A stretch of 64,000 bases of DNA from Alnus glutinosa (taxonomy: Eukaryota > Streptophyta > Magnoliopsida > Fagales > Betulaceae): NCBI RefSeq assembly GCF_958979055.1, contig NC_084891.1:29198001-29262000 (forward strand). Direction: 5' to 3'. The number at the start of each line of letters is the position of its first letter. Positions within the stretch are counted from its first letter, which is position 1. Below, one piece after another: positions 37,230-50,900 of the stretch. A program made the position numbers and the translations under genes. Below the pieces are notes generated by a model. The model was not told the origin of the DNA. It worked only from the letters and a program-made list of their open reading frames with translations, and did no database searches.

Positions 37230-37564
37230 CCTCATATTTGAGGGGGATTTTTTTTTTTTTTTTTTTAAGCGGTAATAAAAAGTGTTTGACGTAATATAAA
37301 ATAGAAAATTTTTTATTATAATAAAATTTTTATTTAAATAATAATAAAAAATTATTGATATGATATAAAAAAAAAAAAAAATTAAAATGTTTTAAAGTTG
37401 ATTTTTTTATTTTTTATTTTTTTTATTGGGGACAACAACTGACGGTAAATAATCTTCCTTAAAAATAGTGATAAATTGAGTAACAAAATAAAAGAGAATT
37501 GAAATCAAAATTCAACGGAGGATAGAACTACAACTGTAAACTTTTTCTTTTCTGGGCAAATAAT

Positions 37565-37771
37565 ATGGCTTCAATGCATAGTTATGAGTGTTGGTTTTTG
37601 GTGATGACAAGTGAGCACCTGGTAAAAACTCTTGCTCAAGGGAGGAGTTTAGTTGATATGGTAATGGACTCACACGAAAGTGAAAAAGAATTGAGTTCCA
37701 TGTTAGAAAAATGTTGTAGGACTAAATGGTTCATACGATCGATACAATTAACTGCATACCAATTCCCTTAA
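37565..37771 (+). CDS. Small ORF of unknown function, copy B
   Basis: Identical in protein sequence to the 68-codon frame at 336-542. No domain is recognised. Confidence 0.15.
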   Translation: MASMHSYECWFLVMTSEHLVKTLAQGRSLVDMVMDSHESEKELSSMLEKCCRTKWFIRSIQLTAYQFP

Positions 37772-39492
37772 TTTATTTATTTATTGAGTTAAGTTGTTCC
37801 TAATATATCCTCTTATTATCTTTTTGAAAGAATTATTCAAGAAACTAATCTCCCTAGCTAACGGGAATTGGGCTAGGGAGTACTAGTGATCATGGACGCA
37901 AGGGTGGTTGGACTAGGGCTTGGGGGTGGGTGTAAGCTAGGGTTAATACGTTGGGAGTTTGAACAAACGCCAGTGAGGGGATCGAGGTGGAGGGTGGTCA
38001 ATCTTCAAATGAGAGGGGGACACTAGGGTAGATATTGATTTTGGACTTTGATTGAATAGGAATAAATTTGTTGGGGGAGAGTGGAAAAAGGCAGATTAAT
38101 GGAGGAATTCTAATAGTATCATTAATGGTGTTGGAGAATTAGGAGAATTGTAATAAAATGGCAGATTCGAGGTGCCACCCTTTAGAAGATAAAAATAATA
38201 AATGCCAGAAAGATAATCCTAACAACTTTGAGGCTTTATATTTATAGCCCCTTACAATTAAGCCACTAAGACATAGATAATAAAAGGCCCACATAAGGCC
38301 CCATCAAGCTAGCCTTTATTTACTAAGTTAAGTGGCCCAAATACACTCTCTTTGACGCACCGTTTTAGATCGCACTAGTGACTCCAACTGGAACACATCT
38401 CACCAGCTACTCATCTTCCTCAGCCATGTGTCTCTTGCAACTCCACTTATTCTTCAAACTTCTTCTGAACTCTTCATTTCTTCAAGACTCCAACTTTACC
38501 CTTCTTCCTCTCCCAGCACTGTGACAGAGAGAAAGGGTCCCGTTCTAGAGAGGGAGAGTTTGAGAAAGAAACTGGGTGTTCTGGGCGTGGGGGAGGGGGG
38601 GGGGGGGGAGCCTCCTCGCCTCCCTCTTCCCGGTGGTGTTTCCCTCCTCGCCCTTCTAGGGTTAGGGATGTTTTTGTCCCTCCTTGATTAGATCAAGTGG
38701 AGTTTAAGTGTCTTATAGCCATTAGAGTTGTGGAGTTTTGTTCCCCTCGAGTTAGATCTGGTGATGATTGATGTTCCTTGGCAAAAGATTTCACGAAATT
38801 TGAGTTGGGGAGCAACTTTTTGGTGTGTCTCCGGCTCTCCAACCCAAAGCTGAAATCTTGAATTTAAACATTGTTTCCGTCAAATATTCACCTTCCATTT
38901 TAATTAAATATTTCACATGTTGGACATCACCTAATAAAAAATGACTTTGATCCTACAAGTGTGGGCCAGTGTTAAAGTAAGTGATTAAATTGTAGAAAAT
39001 GTTTTGTTTGAGTGTATATTTTTAGAAAATGGTGCTTAAAAACGAAGAAAAATTTACATTTGTAATTGTAGGTAAGAAAGTGTTTGTGTTTTTAAAAACA
39101 CATATTTTGAAAACGCTATTTTTTAAATCGCATGTTTTGAAACCATAAAACCAAATGGATCCTTATTTTCCTTGATGAGTTAGTTATCAAAATAGAAAAC
39201 ACTTACAGTACTACAACTTTTATTACAATTCTCTTATAAACTTACGAGGTTGTATATTAATGGTAAAAAAATCAAGCAACAAAATTTGACGAGTAAATTT
39301 AATTATTAAGTGCTACTAGGAATATTACATCTTTTATTACTAATTTTTTTTTACAGGTTATGTGGCAGTGGTTAAATGATTAAACAAAAAACATGACTTA
39401 CTATTTAAAGAAATAAGTGGTTGACTTGTCAACCTCAATCTCTTATTTATTTTACCAATTATGGACTACCTCATCAGTTTATATGAAACTTA
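37772..39492. other. Non-coding stretch matching 543-2262
   Basis: It has the same content as copy A, including the G-run near 38590-38608, here of different length, and scattered substitutions. The frame at 38428-38691 differs from its copy A partner because of that G-run, which argues against a protein. Confidence 0.5.
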
Positions 39493-39739
39493 AGCTTCGT
39501 TTGGTTTGCGGAATAAGTCCTTAGAATTGAATGATTATTCTATTGAATTAGCTATTCATTTATTTGGTAGGGACTTATTCCTTAGAATAACTATTCTATG
39601 GGAATAACTATTCCCTTAAGAAGAGGAATAAGAATAGCTATTCCTTTCATCTTTTTAAAGGAATAGCTATTCATGAGGAAATAAACAACCTTTTCAAAAA
39701 AAAAAAACCTTATTTTTCTTTAATTTTTCTAAACTAAAC

Positions 39740-39808
<69 letters not shown>

Positions 39809-39943
39809 TTAATTAAAAATTAAAGAATTTTTTTTTTTTTTTAAAAAAACAAATAATTTAGATCAGATTTGTGGGTGGCCGCCCACCCACAAATCTAAGA
39901 TCCAACATTTCTTTATTTTATTTTATTCTTTTTAAGATTAGAG

Positions 39944-39978
<35 letters not shown>

Positions 39979-40145
39979 GAAATTATGTACCTTTTTTAGT
40001 AATTTTGGGTCAATTCCAATTGCGGTATATGTGTTGTCATCAAAGTAAGGAATTGAAATAATTATTCTGTTTCATTCTTCCTCATTCCTAGTAATAACTA
40101 TTCATTTTTTTAATGGAATACCCATTTCATGAACCAAACGAGGCC
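39493..40145. mobile_element. Tourist-like MITE, copy B
   Basis: Same element as 2263-2883. The right end reads inward GGCCTCGTTTGG. The TAA microsatellite is longer here (about 39741-39806) than in copy A. TTA flanks both ends. Confidence 0.7.
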
Positions 40146-40346
40146 TTAATTAGTGATTAACATGATATGTAAAATATGGACTACCACATCAGTTTGTAAG
40201 GAATTTGTAGTAAAAAGTGTAATACCCTAAATAACACTATCATCAAAGTCAAAGATTTTGGAATTCATAGTGTATATTCCTATTGTGTTTTTTTTTTTGT
40301 TTTTTTATTATTATTATTATTATTATTTTTTATATATAATTTTGAT

Positions 40347-40653
40347 GAGTAATGATTCACTACCACCCATAGATACCAGTACTTTTCACCACCTTGTCTA
40401 TGTGGTAAGGTAATTCCCCACGTTATTTTATTGAGGGGTGATTGGTGTACAACAGTTGTGCAACTATTGTACACCACTCTAGAGACATGGGATGAGACCC
40501 ACCCCATGTCTCTAAGACATTGCACAACAGTTGTGCAACTGTTTTTTTCCTATTTTATTTTTAAAACTCAAAAGGTAGTGGGGAGCCACTTTGCCACATA
40601 GGCAAGATGGTGATCGAAAAGAGGTATCTATGAGCGGTGATGAATCATTACTC
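40347..40653. mobile_element. Mutator-type MITE, copy B
   Basis: A 307-bp element with GAGTAATGATTC termini and 9-bp AATTTTGAT duplications at 40338-40346 and 40654-40662, as in copy A. Confidence 0.88.
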
Positions 40654-40824
40654 AATTTTGATATAAATCATTGCTGATTCACAAGTTTGTGAAATCGATC
40701 AAAGTGCAATGTTGCATGCCTTTTTATTCATAATACATTGCCTTAAATAGGCTTATGTATAAAAGACTACAAATTCCTACCCAATAACAATTACGTGCAT
40801 ATATCTTTAGGATGACGAAAGATA

Positions 40825-41844
40825 TTATTAAGAAGGGAAAAATACACATATTCTCCTCAAACTATCACTCAATTATTAATGTCTTCCTCAAACTACCAAT
40901 TGTGTCAATATTCCTCTCAAACTACGAAAAAAATGTCAATGTCCCTCCTAAGACCAATAAAAAGACAAAAATGACCATATTTTTTTTAATAACACAAAAA
41001 TGTCCTTATAAATTCGAGAAAAAAAAAAAAAAGAAGAAGAAAAACTTTTTTTAAAAAAAAAAGGAAAAAAAAGGACAAATATATTTTTTTTTAAAAAAAA
41101 AAACGAAAAAGAACTATTTTTTTAATAAAAAAACAAGGCAAAAAAAATAACTGAAAATTGTAAAACAAACGGAAAAAAAAAAAAAAACCAATTTTTATTT
41201 TTATTTATTTTTTTGTATAAATTTTTGCTATTTTATATATTTTTAGATTTTTATTTTATTTTAATAATTTCATGAATGATATTTTTGTCATTAGGGGGAC
41301 ACAACATAGGCCACTGTCAATGTCCACTTCAAACTATTATCTCATCTTCATTATCCACTCAAAACTATATAATATACTCTCCAAAATTCAAAAATTTGTC
41401 ACTGTCTCCCTAAAAAATTTTGTATATTTAGTTTTTAATATATATTTTTTAAAATTTTTAGTTTAAATATTATATATATTGTATATATTTTTTTTTTATT
41501 ATAGGTGACATGTACATGTTTTAATTTCATTGGATCTAATGTGACATTATAAGAATTCATCAAGTTTTTTGACAGAATGTGATAGTAGAGATTAATTTGT
41601 TATTTTTGATAGCACAAAAAACTCTTAGAACATTTTAAAATCACATGGACCTGACTTTTCATTTTTCCCTATGCGATATACAAGAAATATGCAGAGTCAC
41701 TTTGCTAGTGTTTATATGTCATAGGGGCATTACAATACTACATAAAGGAAAAATGAAAATTAAACATTTAGATAATATTGTTCTAACACTTGAACAGATT
41801 TGTTGATCAACATGCATGATCAAGCCTACATCGCAATATATTTT
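40825..41844. repeat. 3'-flank module beside BAHD1, copy B
   Basis: Matches 3584-4596 with length changes in the A and T runs. No gene lies in it. Confidence 0.6.
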
Positions 41845-42918
41845 CTAGTTTATGGGACTAGGATCCATGGAAGCGAAAGCAAAAAGTTCCTTGTCTTGTC
41901 TTAATACAACCGTATATATCTTCTTTATCTAACAACACCCACGCATCTATTCCATCGCCGGATCTTGTGTCCATTAGCAAGACCACATTTGAGAACATGT
42001 CCTCCGAATTACGGCTCGAACCAAGACAACTTACCCAAGTCAGCTTTCCCCACCCAAAATCAATGTCATAGAGACCAAAGTTACACCAACTCGTAAACGC
42101 AATGTAATTCATTCCACTAGAACTTGCCACACTTGTGCATGCCTCAACCATTTCCTTCACAAGCTCACGGTGCTTGGTAAGCCCCCCATCACCTTGTAGG
42201 CTTTTCACAAAATCACCATCAATTTTTGTTATTGCTTCTCTCAGCTTACAAACCGTGTCCGGCAACTTTATCTCCTCGACCGTGCATGATGCCAATGCTG
42301 GCCAAACTAATTAATTTCCCATTGAAGATTCTGCGAATGGTGGAATTGCTCTTCGACGGAAATTCACCGCATGGATGATAAAAGTTGGCATATAGATACC
42401 AGAAGTGGCCTTGAAAGCAACCATCATGCATTTCCAAAGCAGGGCCGAGACAACCTCAACTCTTGTTGGGTTTTGTACGCTTGGGCTTGTTGCTTTGGCC
42501 TTGAGTGATGCAATGGCCGAGGCATCAAACACAACTCTCCTTGTAATTAACCTGCCTGATTTGAAGAAGGGATTGAACAAAGCGGTGCAAGGCTCTTCTT
42601 TAGAGTATGCATCGTTTTGAACAAAAATTGATTGGGTGTCAAAAGTAGGACATAATACAGCTTCATGGGCCTTGTGAGCCGTGGTAGCCCAACCTTTGAG
42701 AAAGACACTAATGGCAGTTCCATCAGCGAACATGTGGGAAACAAGGACACCAATGGCAATACCGCCACATGTAAAGGCGCTCGCTTGTATCATAGCAACA
42801 TGATCTCCCGCAGTTAGCTCTTTCCCAAGGGCCTCTCCACGAAGAAATCTGTAGAATAAAGCAGTTTTGGGTTGGTTGAGGCATTCAACAAGATGACAGT
42901 TTACACTGGCCTCTGCAT

Positions 42919-43206
42919 TGTTAGAGATAATATGTTGGTTGTCCCACATTGCCTAAGTGAGGAGAAGCTTTGGCCATTGGCTTCATCCTCTTGTCACACA
43001 TTGTTAAGATAGAAGGCTCATTTCTATTCTAGTCTCTATAAATCAGAGAGCACTCATTGTATTCAATTCATTCAATAAAAAAAGCATAATGTAGCCCTTT
43101 GGGCTTTATCTTGTGGATGTAGGTCATAGACCGAACCACGTAAATCTCTTGTCTCTTTTATTTTATTATTCCGCATTTTATTTCTTTTAGGTTTAGATTT
43201 CTTTCA
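42919..43206 (+). repeat. 5' LTR of the copy-B-specific element
   Basis: 288 bp, starting TGTTAGAGATAATATG and ending GATTTCTTTCA. It contains a short TATAAATCAG motif near 43036 and an AATAAAAAAAGCATAATG stretch near 43074 that could act as a polyadenylation signal. Confidence 0.95.
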
Positions 43207-44658
43207 TGGTATCAGAGCTAATAGGCTAACGCCAATTATTAGATTCTGGGTTAAGTCTTTTTCTTCCTTTATAATTTTTTTGTAATTTATTTACTTTTCT
43301 TTAGTTCTTTTCTTTTTATTTTTCTTTTGTTTTGGTTCAGATTGTTTTACAATCATGAAACCCTCATTTTCTTTTATTTTTCTGTAATTTCTTTTATTTA
43401 TTTCTTTTTTGGATTTTTTTTTTTAGTACTGTATTGCCCATGTCTCTTTGAGTCATGGCTTCTTCCTCTCTCTTTCTTATGGTTCACCATATCATTCATC
43501 GATCAATGCCCTCTGTTTCTTTTATTTTCATTCTCTGTTTTTCTTCTGTTCTTTCTTTTGTTTTGTCAAATAGTGGTGTGCATGAGTTGGAGATAAACTT
43601 TCATCCAACCCATGCTACTAGTGTCTTTTATGTTGCTGTTTAATCAGAGGAACCCAACAACAACAACAACCAAAAAAAAAAAAAATTCTGTCCGTTCAGC
43701 CACGCACCACCACAGTCCTCCAACCACATCGAAAGTCACTCCATCAGACAGATCTTCCTCCGTTCGTCCCAAATATGCCCAGAAAACTTCCTTCCGACCA
43801 TCCACGCGCTTTCACGCGCCTCCAGAAGTTCCTGCATGTTTCTCACGCGCCTCCACGAGCCACCTTTTTCAGACACAACCACCGGATCCTTGTTCGAAGG
43901 CTGCCGATCTACTTGATGCAGCCATGAACGCGCCGCCAACTTCAGCCAAGCGCTTCCACGCGCCACTATCCACTTTGTTGTTCAGTTGGGCTCATCTGTC
44001 CAACCTGTACCTGCGCCACACCGGAACTCAGCCCGAGGTTCCACCTGAATTGCAGCACACCGAATCACAGCCGTGAGGGCTCACAGGTTTAAGGTGCTCC
44101 TACATGCACCAGATCTCAACCCATCCAGTGGGTTTAAAAAAAAAAAAAAAAAAAAAAATCAAAAGAGGCCAAGTTGCCCATGTTTTCTTTCAAAAAAAAA
44201 AAAAAAAAATCAAAAGAGGCCAAGTTGCCCATGTTTTCTTTCAAAAAAAAAAAAAAAAAAATCAAAATCAAAAGAGGCCAAGTTGCCCATATTATTCTTG
44301 TCCATAGTTGGCTCATTCTCTTTTGGCCCATAGTTGGCCCATTCTATTTTGGCATTTGAAAAGTGTTATCATGCCTTATTTAGCCCATAGTTGGCTCACT
44401 TCTTTTTGGCCCATAGTTGGCCCCATCTTTCTTCTCCTTTCACTTTCTTTGGCCCATAGTTGGCCCCTTCTATTTTGGCATTTGAAAAGTGTTATCATGC
44501 CTTATTTAGCCCACAGTTGCCTTCCATGAAAGGTCATAGTTGGCCCGTTCTGGCCCAAAAGTTGCTGCTGTTCAAGAGCTGCCGATGCTTCCAAATCTGA
44601 CGTCATCAAGAAGCAAACTCAAGTTTTCACAAGTTTCCACCTTGAGTTTGAGGGGGAA

Positions 44659-44966
44659 TGTTAGAGATAATATGTTGGTTGTCCCACATTGCCTAAGTGA
44701 GGAGAAGCTTTGGCCATTGGCTTCATCCTCTTGTCCCACATTGTTAAGATAGAAGGCTTATTTCTATTCTAGTCTCTATAAATCAGAGAGCACTCATTGT
44801 ATTCAATTCATTCAATAAAAAAAGCATAATGTAGCCCTTTGGGCTTTATCTTGTGGATGTAGGTCATAGACCGAACCACGTAAATCTCTTGTCTCTTTTA
44901 TTTTATTATTCCGCATTTTATTTTATTATTCCGCATTTTATTTCTTTTAGGTTTAGATTTCTTTCA
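44659..44966 (+). repeat. 3' LTR of the copy-B-specific element
   Basis: 308 bp. It equals the 5' LTR apart from two substitutions and an extra 20-bp unit (TTTTATTATTCCGCATTTTA repeated once more near 44920). Confidence 0.95.
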
Positions 44967-45003
44967 TGCATAGTAAACTCCCTCGTCATTACAATCGATG
45001 GAG

Positions 45004-45443
45004 TGTTAACCAAGATCCTACAGATACGAAGGTTGCAGACCATGCTGCACCCTTCCTTCCAAGGCAACCAACAGCTCACAGTATGCCTTTCAGAGATCCC
45101 TCCAATCAAGCATTTGTCAAGGATATCACAGATCATGGAAAACCTTCCATACCTGCAGAGATGTCAACAATCAATGACTCATTAAGATCATCGCAAGTCA
45201 TGCAATCAAACCATATCAAGCAAGACCTCACTATTGGCAAGCAACCACACAAGGAAAGTATATACAGCAATCAATTATGCAGCAGAGGCAATTCGTATAT
45301 TGCAGACACGCAGTCAATCCTCTAGATTAGGAAAGTTGCTATTCATTGTCATTTTCCATGTAAACTCAGTGTGTATATATAGACATGTAAACTACAGAGA
45401 AATATAATTTGAGACTTTCATTCTCTTGTGCAATATTCTTTCA
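45004..45443 (+). mobile_element. Solo LTR inside BAHD1, copy B
   Basis: The same 440-bp TG..CA block as 5703-6142, with the same TGGAG flanks. It was inherited through the duplication rather than inserted again. Confidence 0.85.
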
Positions 45444-45714
45444 TGGAGAGGGTACTGTCTTTGACTTTTCTAGCAAATGGGTAAAAACGACCTAAGGTTT
45501 CTGATAGGGATTGCTTTAGTAGTTGTGATCTTTGAGAGACGATATCATCAACAGAATGGTCCGTGCTTTGATTCATGGGTAGAAGAGGATTATGGGAACA
45601 TAGACGTTAGGAACGAACTGGTCCAAGAAGGAGTGCTTGTGGGTTTTCAGGTTAGTGGGCGTTGGAGAAGAGGGTTTGATGTATTCGATCTTCGAATATA
45701 ATTTCCACCTCCAT

Positions 45715-47299
45715 TTCAGCCTTTCTACAGGGAGATTTAGGAAGCTCACTCTGGCTAAAAAGAGCAAGTTTTTCTCAAGCGGCGGAAGTAACCTCAAGAT
45801 TCACAAAAAAGAGTTGAGGATTATTCAGTGATATTCGACAAGCATATATAACCTCCAAAACCCAAGTGGCAATTAACAAATTTAGAGATGTTATTTGCAT
45901 AATTCTTAAACAATATTTATACAACAATATTGATGTGCCTAATATTTTTTTTTTTAAAAAAATAAAAATAAAAAATACTGAACACAGTAACAATATTAAT
46001 GTTTATACAATTATTATGCAGCTAACATATATATCTCTCAAATTTAATATACACCGGCCAATTCGATTGAGCATGATGAAGTCAATTATGACGGTGTCAA
46101 GTCTATTAAAATATAATTAGAAAAAAAAAAGAAAAAAAAATCTCTTAAAATATATATATGCGGATAACATCGATGTTATCATTTAAGCAGAGTGGGCAGA
46201 TATATTACATCATTTGTATGATTTATTTATTTTTTTATACAATTAGTCATATGATTAAAATTTTCTCAAAACTTCCAAGCAGGGTATTGGAGGACGTCAC
46301 TTTTGTTTTTACTTGTATACTTCAAACTTGACTTAATCCATTATGAAGTGTGCTACGTACACGTAACACGTGCAAATGACCACATAAAAATAGCATGGTC
46401 TTTCTACCATTCAACTTCTACTACAATTATATGGTATTAGAGTTATTCTAAAGACACTACTGTCATTTTTTTTTAAGATCATTTGCATGTAAGAAATGTG
46501 AATTCAAAATATTTCTCCAGTTCAATTGAGGGATCCATATATTGGTATTTATAACTACTATACAACCTTACAACTTTTACATCAATAATGAGAGGTTACA
46601 ACTATTCATCTCTTATCTAAATATACATATTCTAACATATGAATTAATGAGAGGTGAGATCTTTTGACCTTTCTAATTATTATCTTCAATTTTACAAATT
46701 TTATGAATGGTCTCTTCATTGTCTTCATTGGGATAGATGTTTGTCATTAACGTTGTGAGTTGTAAAATAATATAAAAATCACCGATGACGAGATTCTGTC
46801 ACTGACCAGCAGGATTCCGGCAATAAAGGCCAAAATCTAGACAGTTTCGTCGAAATTTGGGTTGGTCGAATTTCAGCGAAGGTGGCCAAAATCCTGCCGT
46901 ACTGGCAAGATCCCGGCCAGATGGCCGAAATCTAGGTTGACCAGATTTCAGCGAAGGTGACAGGAATCCGACGATAGTGACTGGACGTTGTCGGATTTCG
47001 GCACCGACCAAATTCTGGTAATGGTCGACTATTTGAACGTGAAGGTTGACTGCATCGTTTAAAAAATGGTCGAATGCGTCTGCCGTCTGGGGAAAATGAT
47101 TTACGCTTTTAAAAAACGTAAATCATTTTCTGAAATTTACTAAGCATTTTTTGTTAAACGAAAATCATTTTTCGGTTGACTATTATTTTCGTTCCCACCA
47201 AATACCGAAAAATGCCAAAATCATTTTCCAGAAACCATTTTACGCCGAAGCAAACCGAGCATAGTTAAAACACGAAATATGAAAAAAGTTTAAAGTGGA
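45715..47299. other. Upstream flank of BAHD1 and spacer, copy B
   Basis: Matches 6414-7998, including the GC-richer patch at 46795-47030 and the inverted repeat near 47092-47130. No gene is supported. Confidence 0.45.
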
Positions 47300-47351
47300 T
47301 TTTTCCAACAAATTGGTAAAAGTGAGTTAAGGTTTCCAATAGGGATTGGTA
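47300..47351 (-). pseudogene. Relic of a further BAHD acyltransferase, copy B
   Basis: Same 50-base coding relic as 7999-8050 (QSL-ETLTHFYQFVGK), fused to a BAHD-type 5' flank. Confidence 0.7.
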
Positions 47352-47460
47352 AAAGCCAAAATTAAAGTAGCAAGCTTTCCACAAGTAGCGCAAGTATCTA
47401 GCTATAGTAAGTAGCTTGTGCTTTTTACTACAACGGAAAAGACTAAACAAAGGAGGTAAG

Positions 47461-47805
47461 TGTAAACAATACCAATGTCATCCCAACAGGTCCAGATACA
47501 TCTGAATGTGAAGACTCCTTTCTAGTACGGAATACTAGTCAGCATCCAACTACTTCAACAAACTCGGATACAAGACTCCTAGCTAATAGATAATACCTTT
47601 AGAAAGGATTCTGTAAATTCAAATATAGAGATATTTGAATTATGTTTTCAATCCAAATATCTAGATAGGATTATCTTTAGATAAGTTTTAGGTTTGTAAT
47701 TCAAACTCTAGATAGATTGTAACTGATCCAAAGATCATGTAATCTCTTCTTCTATTTATGCTTTACTAAACATCAATAGAAAGTATTGAACTTCAAATTC
47801 TATTA
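47461..47805 (+). repeat. 5' LTR of copia element, copy B
   Basis: 345 bp, TGTAAACAATACC to AAATTCTATTA, followed by the primer site. Confidence 0.95.
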
Positions 47806-47907
47806 TGGTATCAGAGTTCTAAATTGCTCACACAGATTTTTTTTCAATCTCTTCTACGTTTCTTTTTTTTTTTTTTTTCTTTTTTTCCGCTTCTATCATT
47901 TTTCTCA

Positions 47908-50900
47908 ATGGCATCCAGCCCTGTTGTCCCATTCATTCTGCCTAATATTGGCCAACTTATGACCTTCAAATTAGAAGGACCTAACTACATCACGTGGTCC
48001 AACCAAGTTATCCCTATTTTGAAGACCAACGACTTGATGGGTTTCGTGGATGGTTTTGAACTGTGCCCTCTCAAGTACGTTCTGGATGACCAGGGGAAAG
48101 CTACTGCTACTCTGAATCCAGTATTCCTACTTTGGAATAAGAAAGACCAATTTGTTCTTTCTTGGCTTAATACCACTCTCAAGGAGAAGGTAATGTCAAC
48201 CACCTTTGGTGTCACCAGCGCTCAACAAGCCTGGGATTCCCTCTCCAGCCGCTTTGCCTCCCATTCCAAGACCCATATTTCTCATCTTCAGCACCAACTA
48301 CAGAGTCTGCATCAAGGTTTAAAAGGGTGTATTGATTATATTGAAACTGCTAAGCAATTTTCTGCTCAGTTTGCTGCAGTGGGTCAACCAGTTACTGATG
48401 ATGCTCTTATTGGTTATGTAATTGGTGGACTTCACCCTTCATTTAATCCTGTTGTCACATCCTTGTCTATGGCTTCCCGTTATAAATCCCTTACATTCAT
48501 TGAGTTTCAGGATGAATTGCTCTCTTATGAGCTTCTATTGGATAGTCAAACAGCTTCCAATACTGCAGACAGTCATCAGTTTGCCATGTTCTCCTCCAAG
48601 CCCAATGCCTACACTCAAAACCATAAATCTAAACCCTCTGGTAAGCGTTGGAATGGTCCTAAACCCAACTCTTCTTCACCAATTCACCAAAATATCAGTC
48701 TACCCCATCTACTATCCCTGCTAGACCCGCATGTCAGATTTGTGGGAAGTTGAGTCACAAAGCGTTGGATTGCTTTCATAGGATGGATCATGCCTTCCAA
48801 GGCCGTCACCCTCCTGCTCAACTCTCTGCCATGGTAGCTAACTCCAACCAAGATGCTGATAATGGTCCCTAGTATGCTGACAGTGCTGCGAATCAACACA
48901 TCACTGCCAATCTTGAGAATCTCTCCTTACAGCAGCCATACTCGGGTTCTGAAGATGTAGCCGTGGGGAATGGCACAAGTTTGCACATTCAAAACACTGG
49001 TTCTATGAGTTTTCATACTCCTCAATCCTCCTTTCATTTGTCTAATGTTTTACATTGTCCTCAAGCTTATGCTAATCTCCTTTTCATCAATCAAATTTGC
49101 CGAGATAATAACTATTTTTTTTTTCTTCTCAATGGTTCTCATTACTTTGCTAAGGACAAACTCATGGGAATCACTCTACTGGAAGGTCGGAGTGAAGGTG
49201 GTCTCTACCCTCTTCATTTGCAGTCCTTTTCGGTCAAAAAGCAGCGTGCCTTGACTGCTTTCTTAGGTGTCAAGACTTTTGCAGCTATGTGGCATTCTCA
49301 TCTAGGCCATGCCTCTCAGCAAGCTGTTTCTCAAGTATTACAGCAATTTTCCCTTCCGGTTAGTGGTGTCAAGAACTTGAATGGTATCTGCAAACCTTGT
49401 CAACTTGGCAAAAGCAAGCAGCTTCCATTTCAATCTTCTCCTCGTGTCTTTTTGTGTCCTTTAGATCTCATCCATTCGGATGTCTGATCATGCTCTACAA
49501 AGTCATTAGGTGGTTGTTCGTACTATGTTTTGTTTATCGATGATTTTTCCAAATTTACCTGGTTGGATCCCATTCATAATAAATCAGATGTTTTCACTGT
49601 TTTTGTCCAATTTAAGTCTCTTATTGAAATTCAGTTCTCTTCTTCCATTAAACAATTTCAATGTGATGGTGCTGGTGAATTTATGTCTAATCAATTTAAG
49701 AATTTTTTGGTCTCTCATGGCATACTTCACTGTGTATCTTCCCCTTACACACCACAACAAAATGGTGTGGCCGAGTGCAAGCATCGTCATATCATGGAAA
49801 TGGAATTGTCCTTGCTTGCTCAATCTCATCTCTCCACTTTATTTTGGGTTGATGCTTTTATCACATCTGTTTTTATAATCAACTGTCTTCCTTCTTCGGT
49901 TCTAGAAAATGTTTCCCCATTTTTTAAACTCTTTAACAAAGGTCCTGATTATTCCCTGTTTCGTTCCTTTGGGTGTTCGTGTTTTCCACTTTTACGTCCT
50001 TACTCCAATCATAAATTAATGTTTAGGAGTAAACACTACATTTTTCTAGGATATAGCTCTAATCAATGTGGTTATCGCTGTCTAGATCCGGTTTCTCGTA
50101 AGGTGTATGTGTCAAGGCACGTTGTATTTGACGAATCACGACTTCCTGCTAAATAGGGTGTTTTATCATCCCCTGTGTTCCCTTTCCTGCTCTCCCTAGC
50201 TTTACATCCCCTACTTCACTACAGATCTCCAATATTTCAAGTGCTGATTCTCTGTCTAGTACTTCTGTTCCTCTTGCAGTTTAGCTACAAAACTCTCCTC
50301 TACCGAGTGCTTCTCCTACACTGGACAATTCACCACTTCTTGGTTCTATTGCTCCGATCAATCCTCCAATTCTTGATTCTTCTTCAGCCCTTATTCCTTC
50401 TCATCCTATGGCCACACGTTCCAAAACAGGAACTTTGCGGTCTCGTTCATTCCCGGATTACACAACTTTTCTCTCCACCAAGCATCCCTTATGTGCTCTT
50501 TCTAGTGTGTCAATTCCCCTTGAACCTTCATGCTATACACAAGCCGAGAAGTCTCCTGAATGGCGTGCTGCTATGGGTGATGAATTTGATGCCTTACTTG
50601 CTAATAAAACGTAGTCTCTATGTCCTCGTCCTTCTCAGCACAACATCATTCAGAATAAATGGGTTTACAAGATCAAGCAGAAACAAGATCAAGAATAAAT
50701 GATAGGTATAAGGCACGGTTGGTTGCTAAGGGGTTTGATCAAGAAAGTGGGGTAGATTTTACAGAAACTTTTAGTCCGGTTGTTAAAACTTCTACAATCC
50801 GGGTTATTTTGGCTCTTGCAGTTCAGTTTAATTGGACTATTCGCCAATTAGACGTGTCTAATACGTTTCTACATGGCTATTTGATGGAAGAGGTGTATAT

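Larger units (their letters stand above)
42919..44966 (+). mobile_element. Non-autonomous LTR retrotransposon unique to copy B
   Basis: Two LTRs with TG..CA ends flank a 1452-bp interior. A 5-bp duplication TGCAT lies at 42914-42918 and 44967-44971, and copy A shows the empty site with a single TGCAT. The primer site TGGTATCAGAGC follows the 5' LTR, and a purine tract GAGGGGGAA precedes the 3' LTR. The interior encodes no gag, protease, integrase or reverse transcriptase. It contains three copies of an approximately 55-bp unit (CAAAAGAGGCCAAGTTGCCC plus an A run) at 44158-44290, and repeats of GCCCATAGTTGGC at 44300-44545. It is larger than typical TRIMs and smaller than typical LARDs. The LTRs differ by 2 substitutions plus a 20-bp tandem duplication, so insertion is recent. 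Confidence 0.95.
41845..45714 (-). pseudogene. BAHD acyltransferase pseudogene BAHD1, copy B, with two LTR insertions
   Basis: It carries every lesion of copy A (in-frame stop near 42311, C-terminal frameshift, N-terminal frameshift, solo LTR at 45004-45443). In addition a 2048-bp LTR element sits at 42919-44966. The HMFAD and DFGWG motifs are still readable. Because the gene was already dead, the second insertion had no further effect on this locus. Confidence 0.93.

Noticed and set aside
43612..44076. A gag-like protein in the 2-kb LTR element
   Set aside because: The frame starts in a CAA/A run, has no zinc knuckle or gag motif, and is Pro/Ser/Thr-rich by composition.
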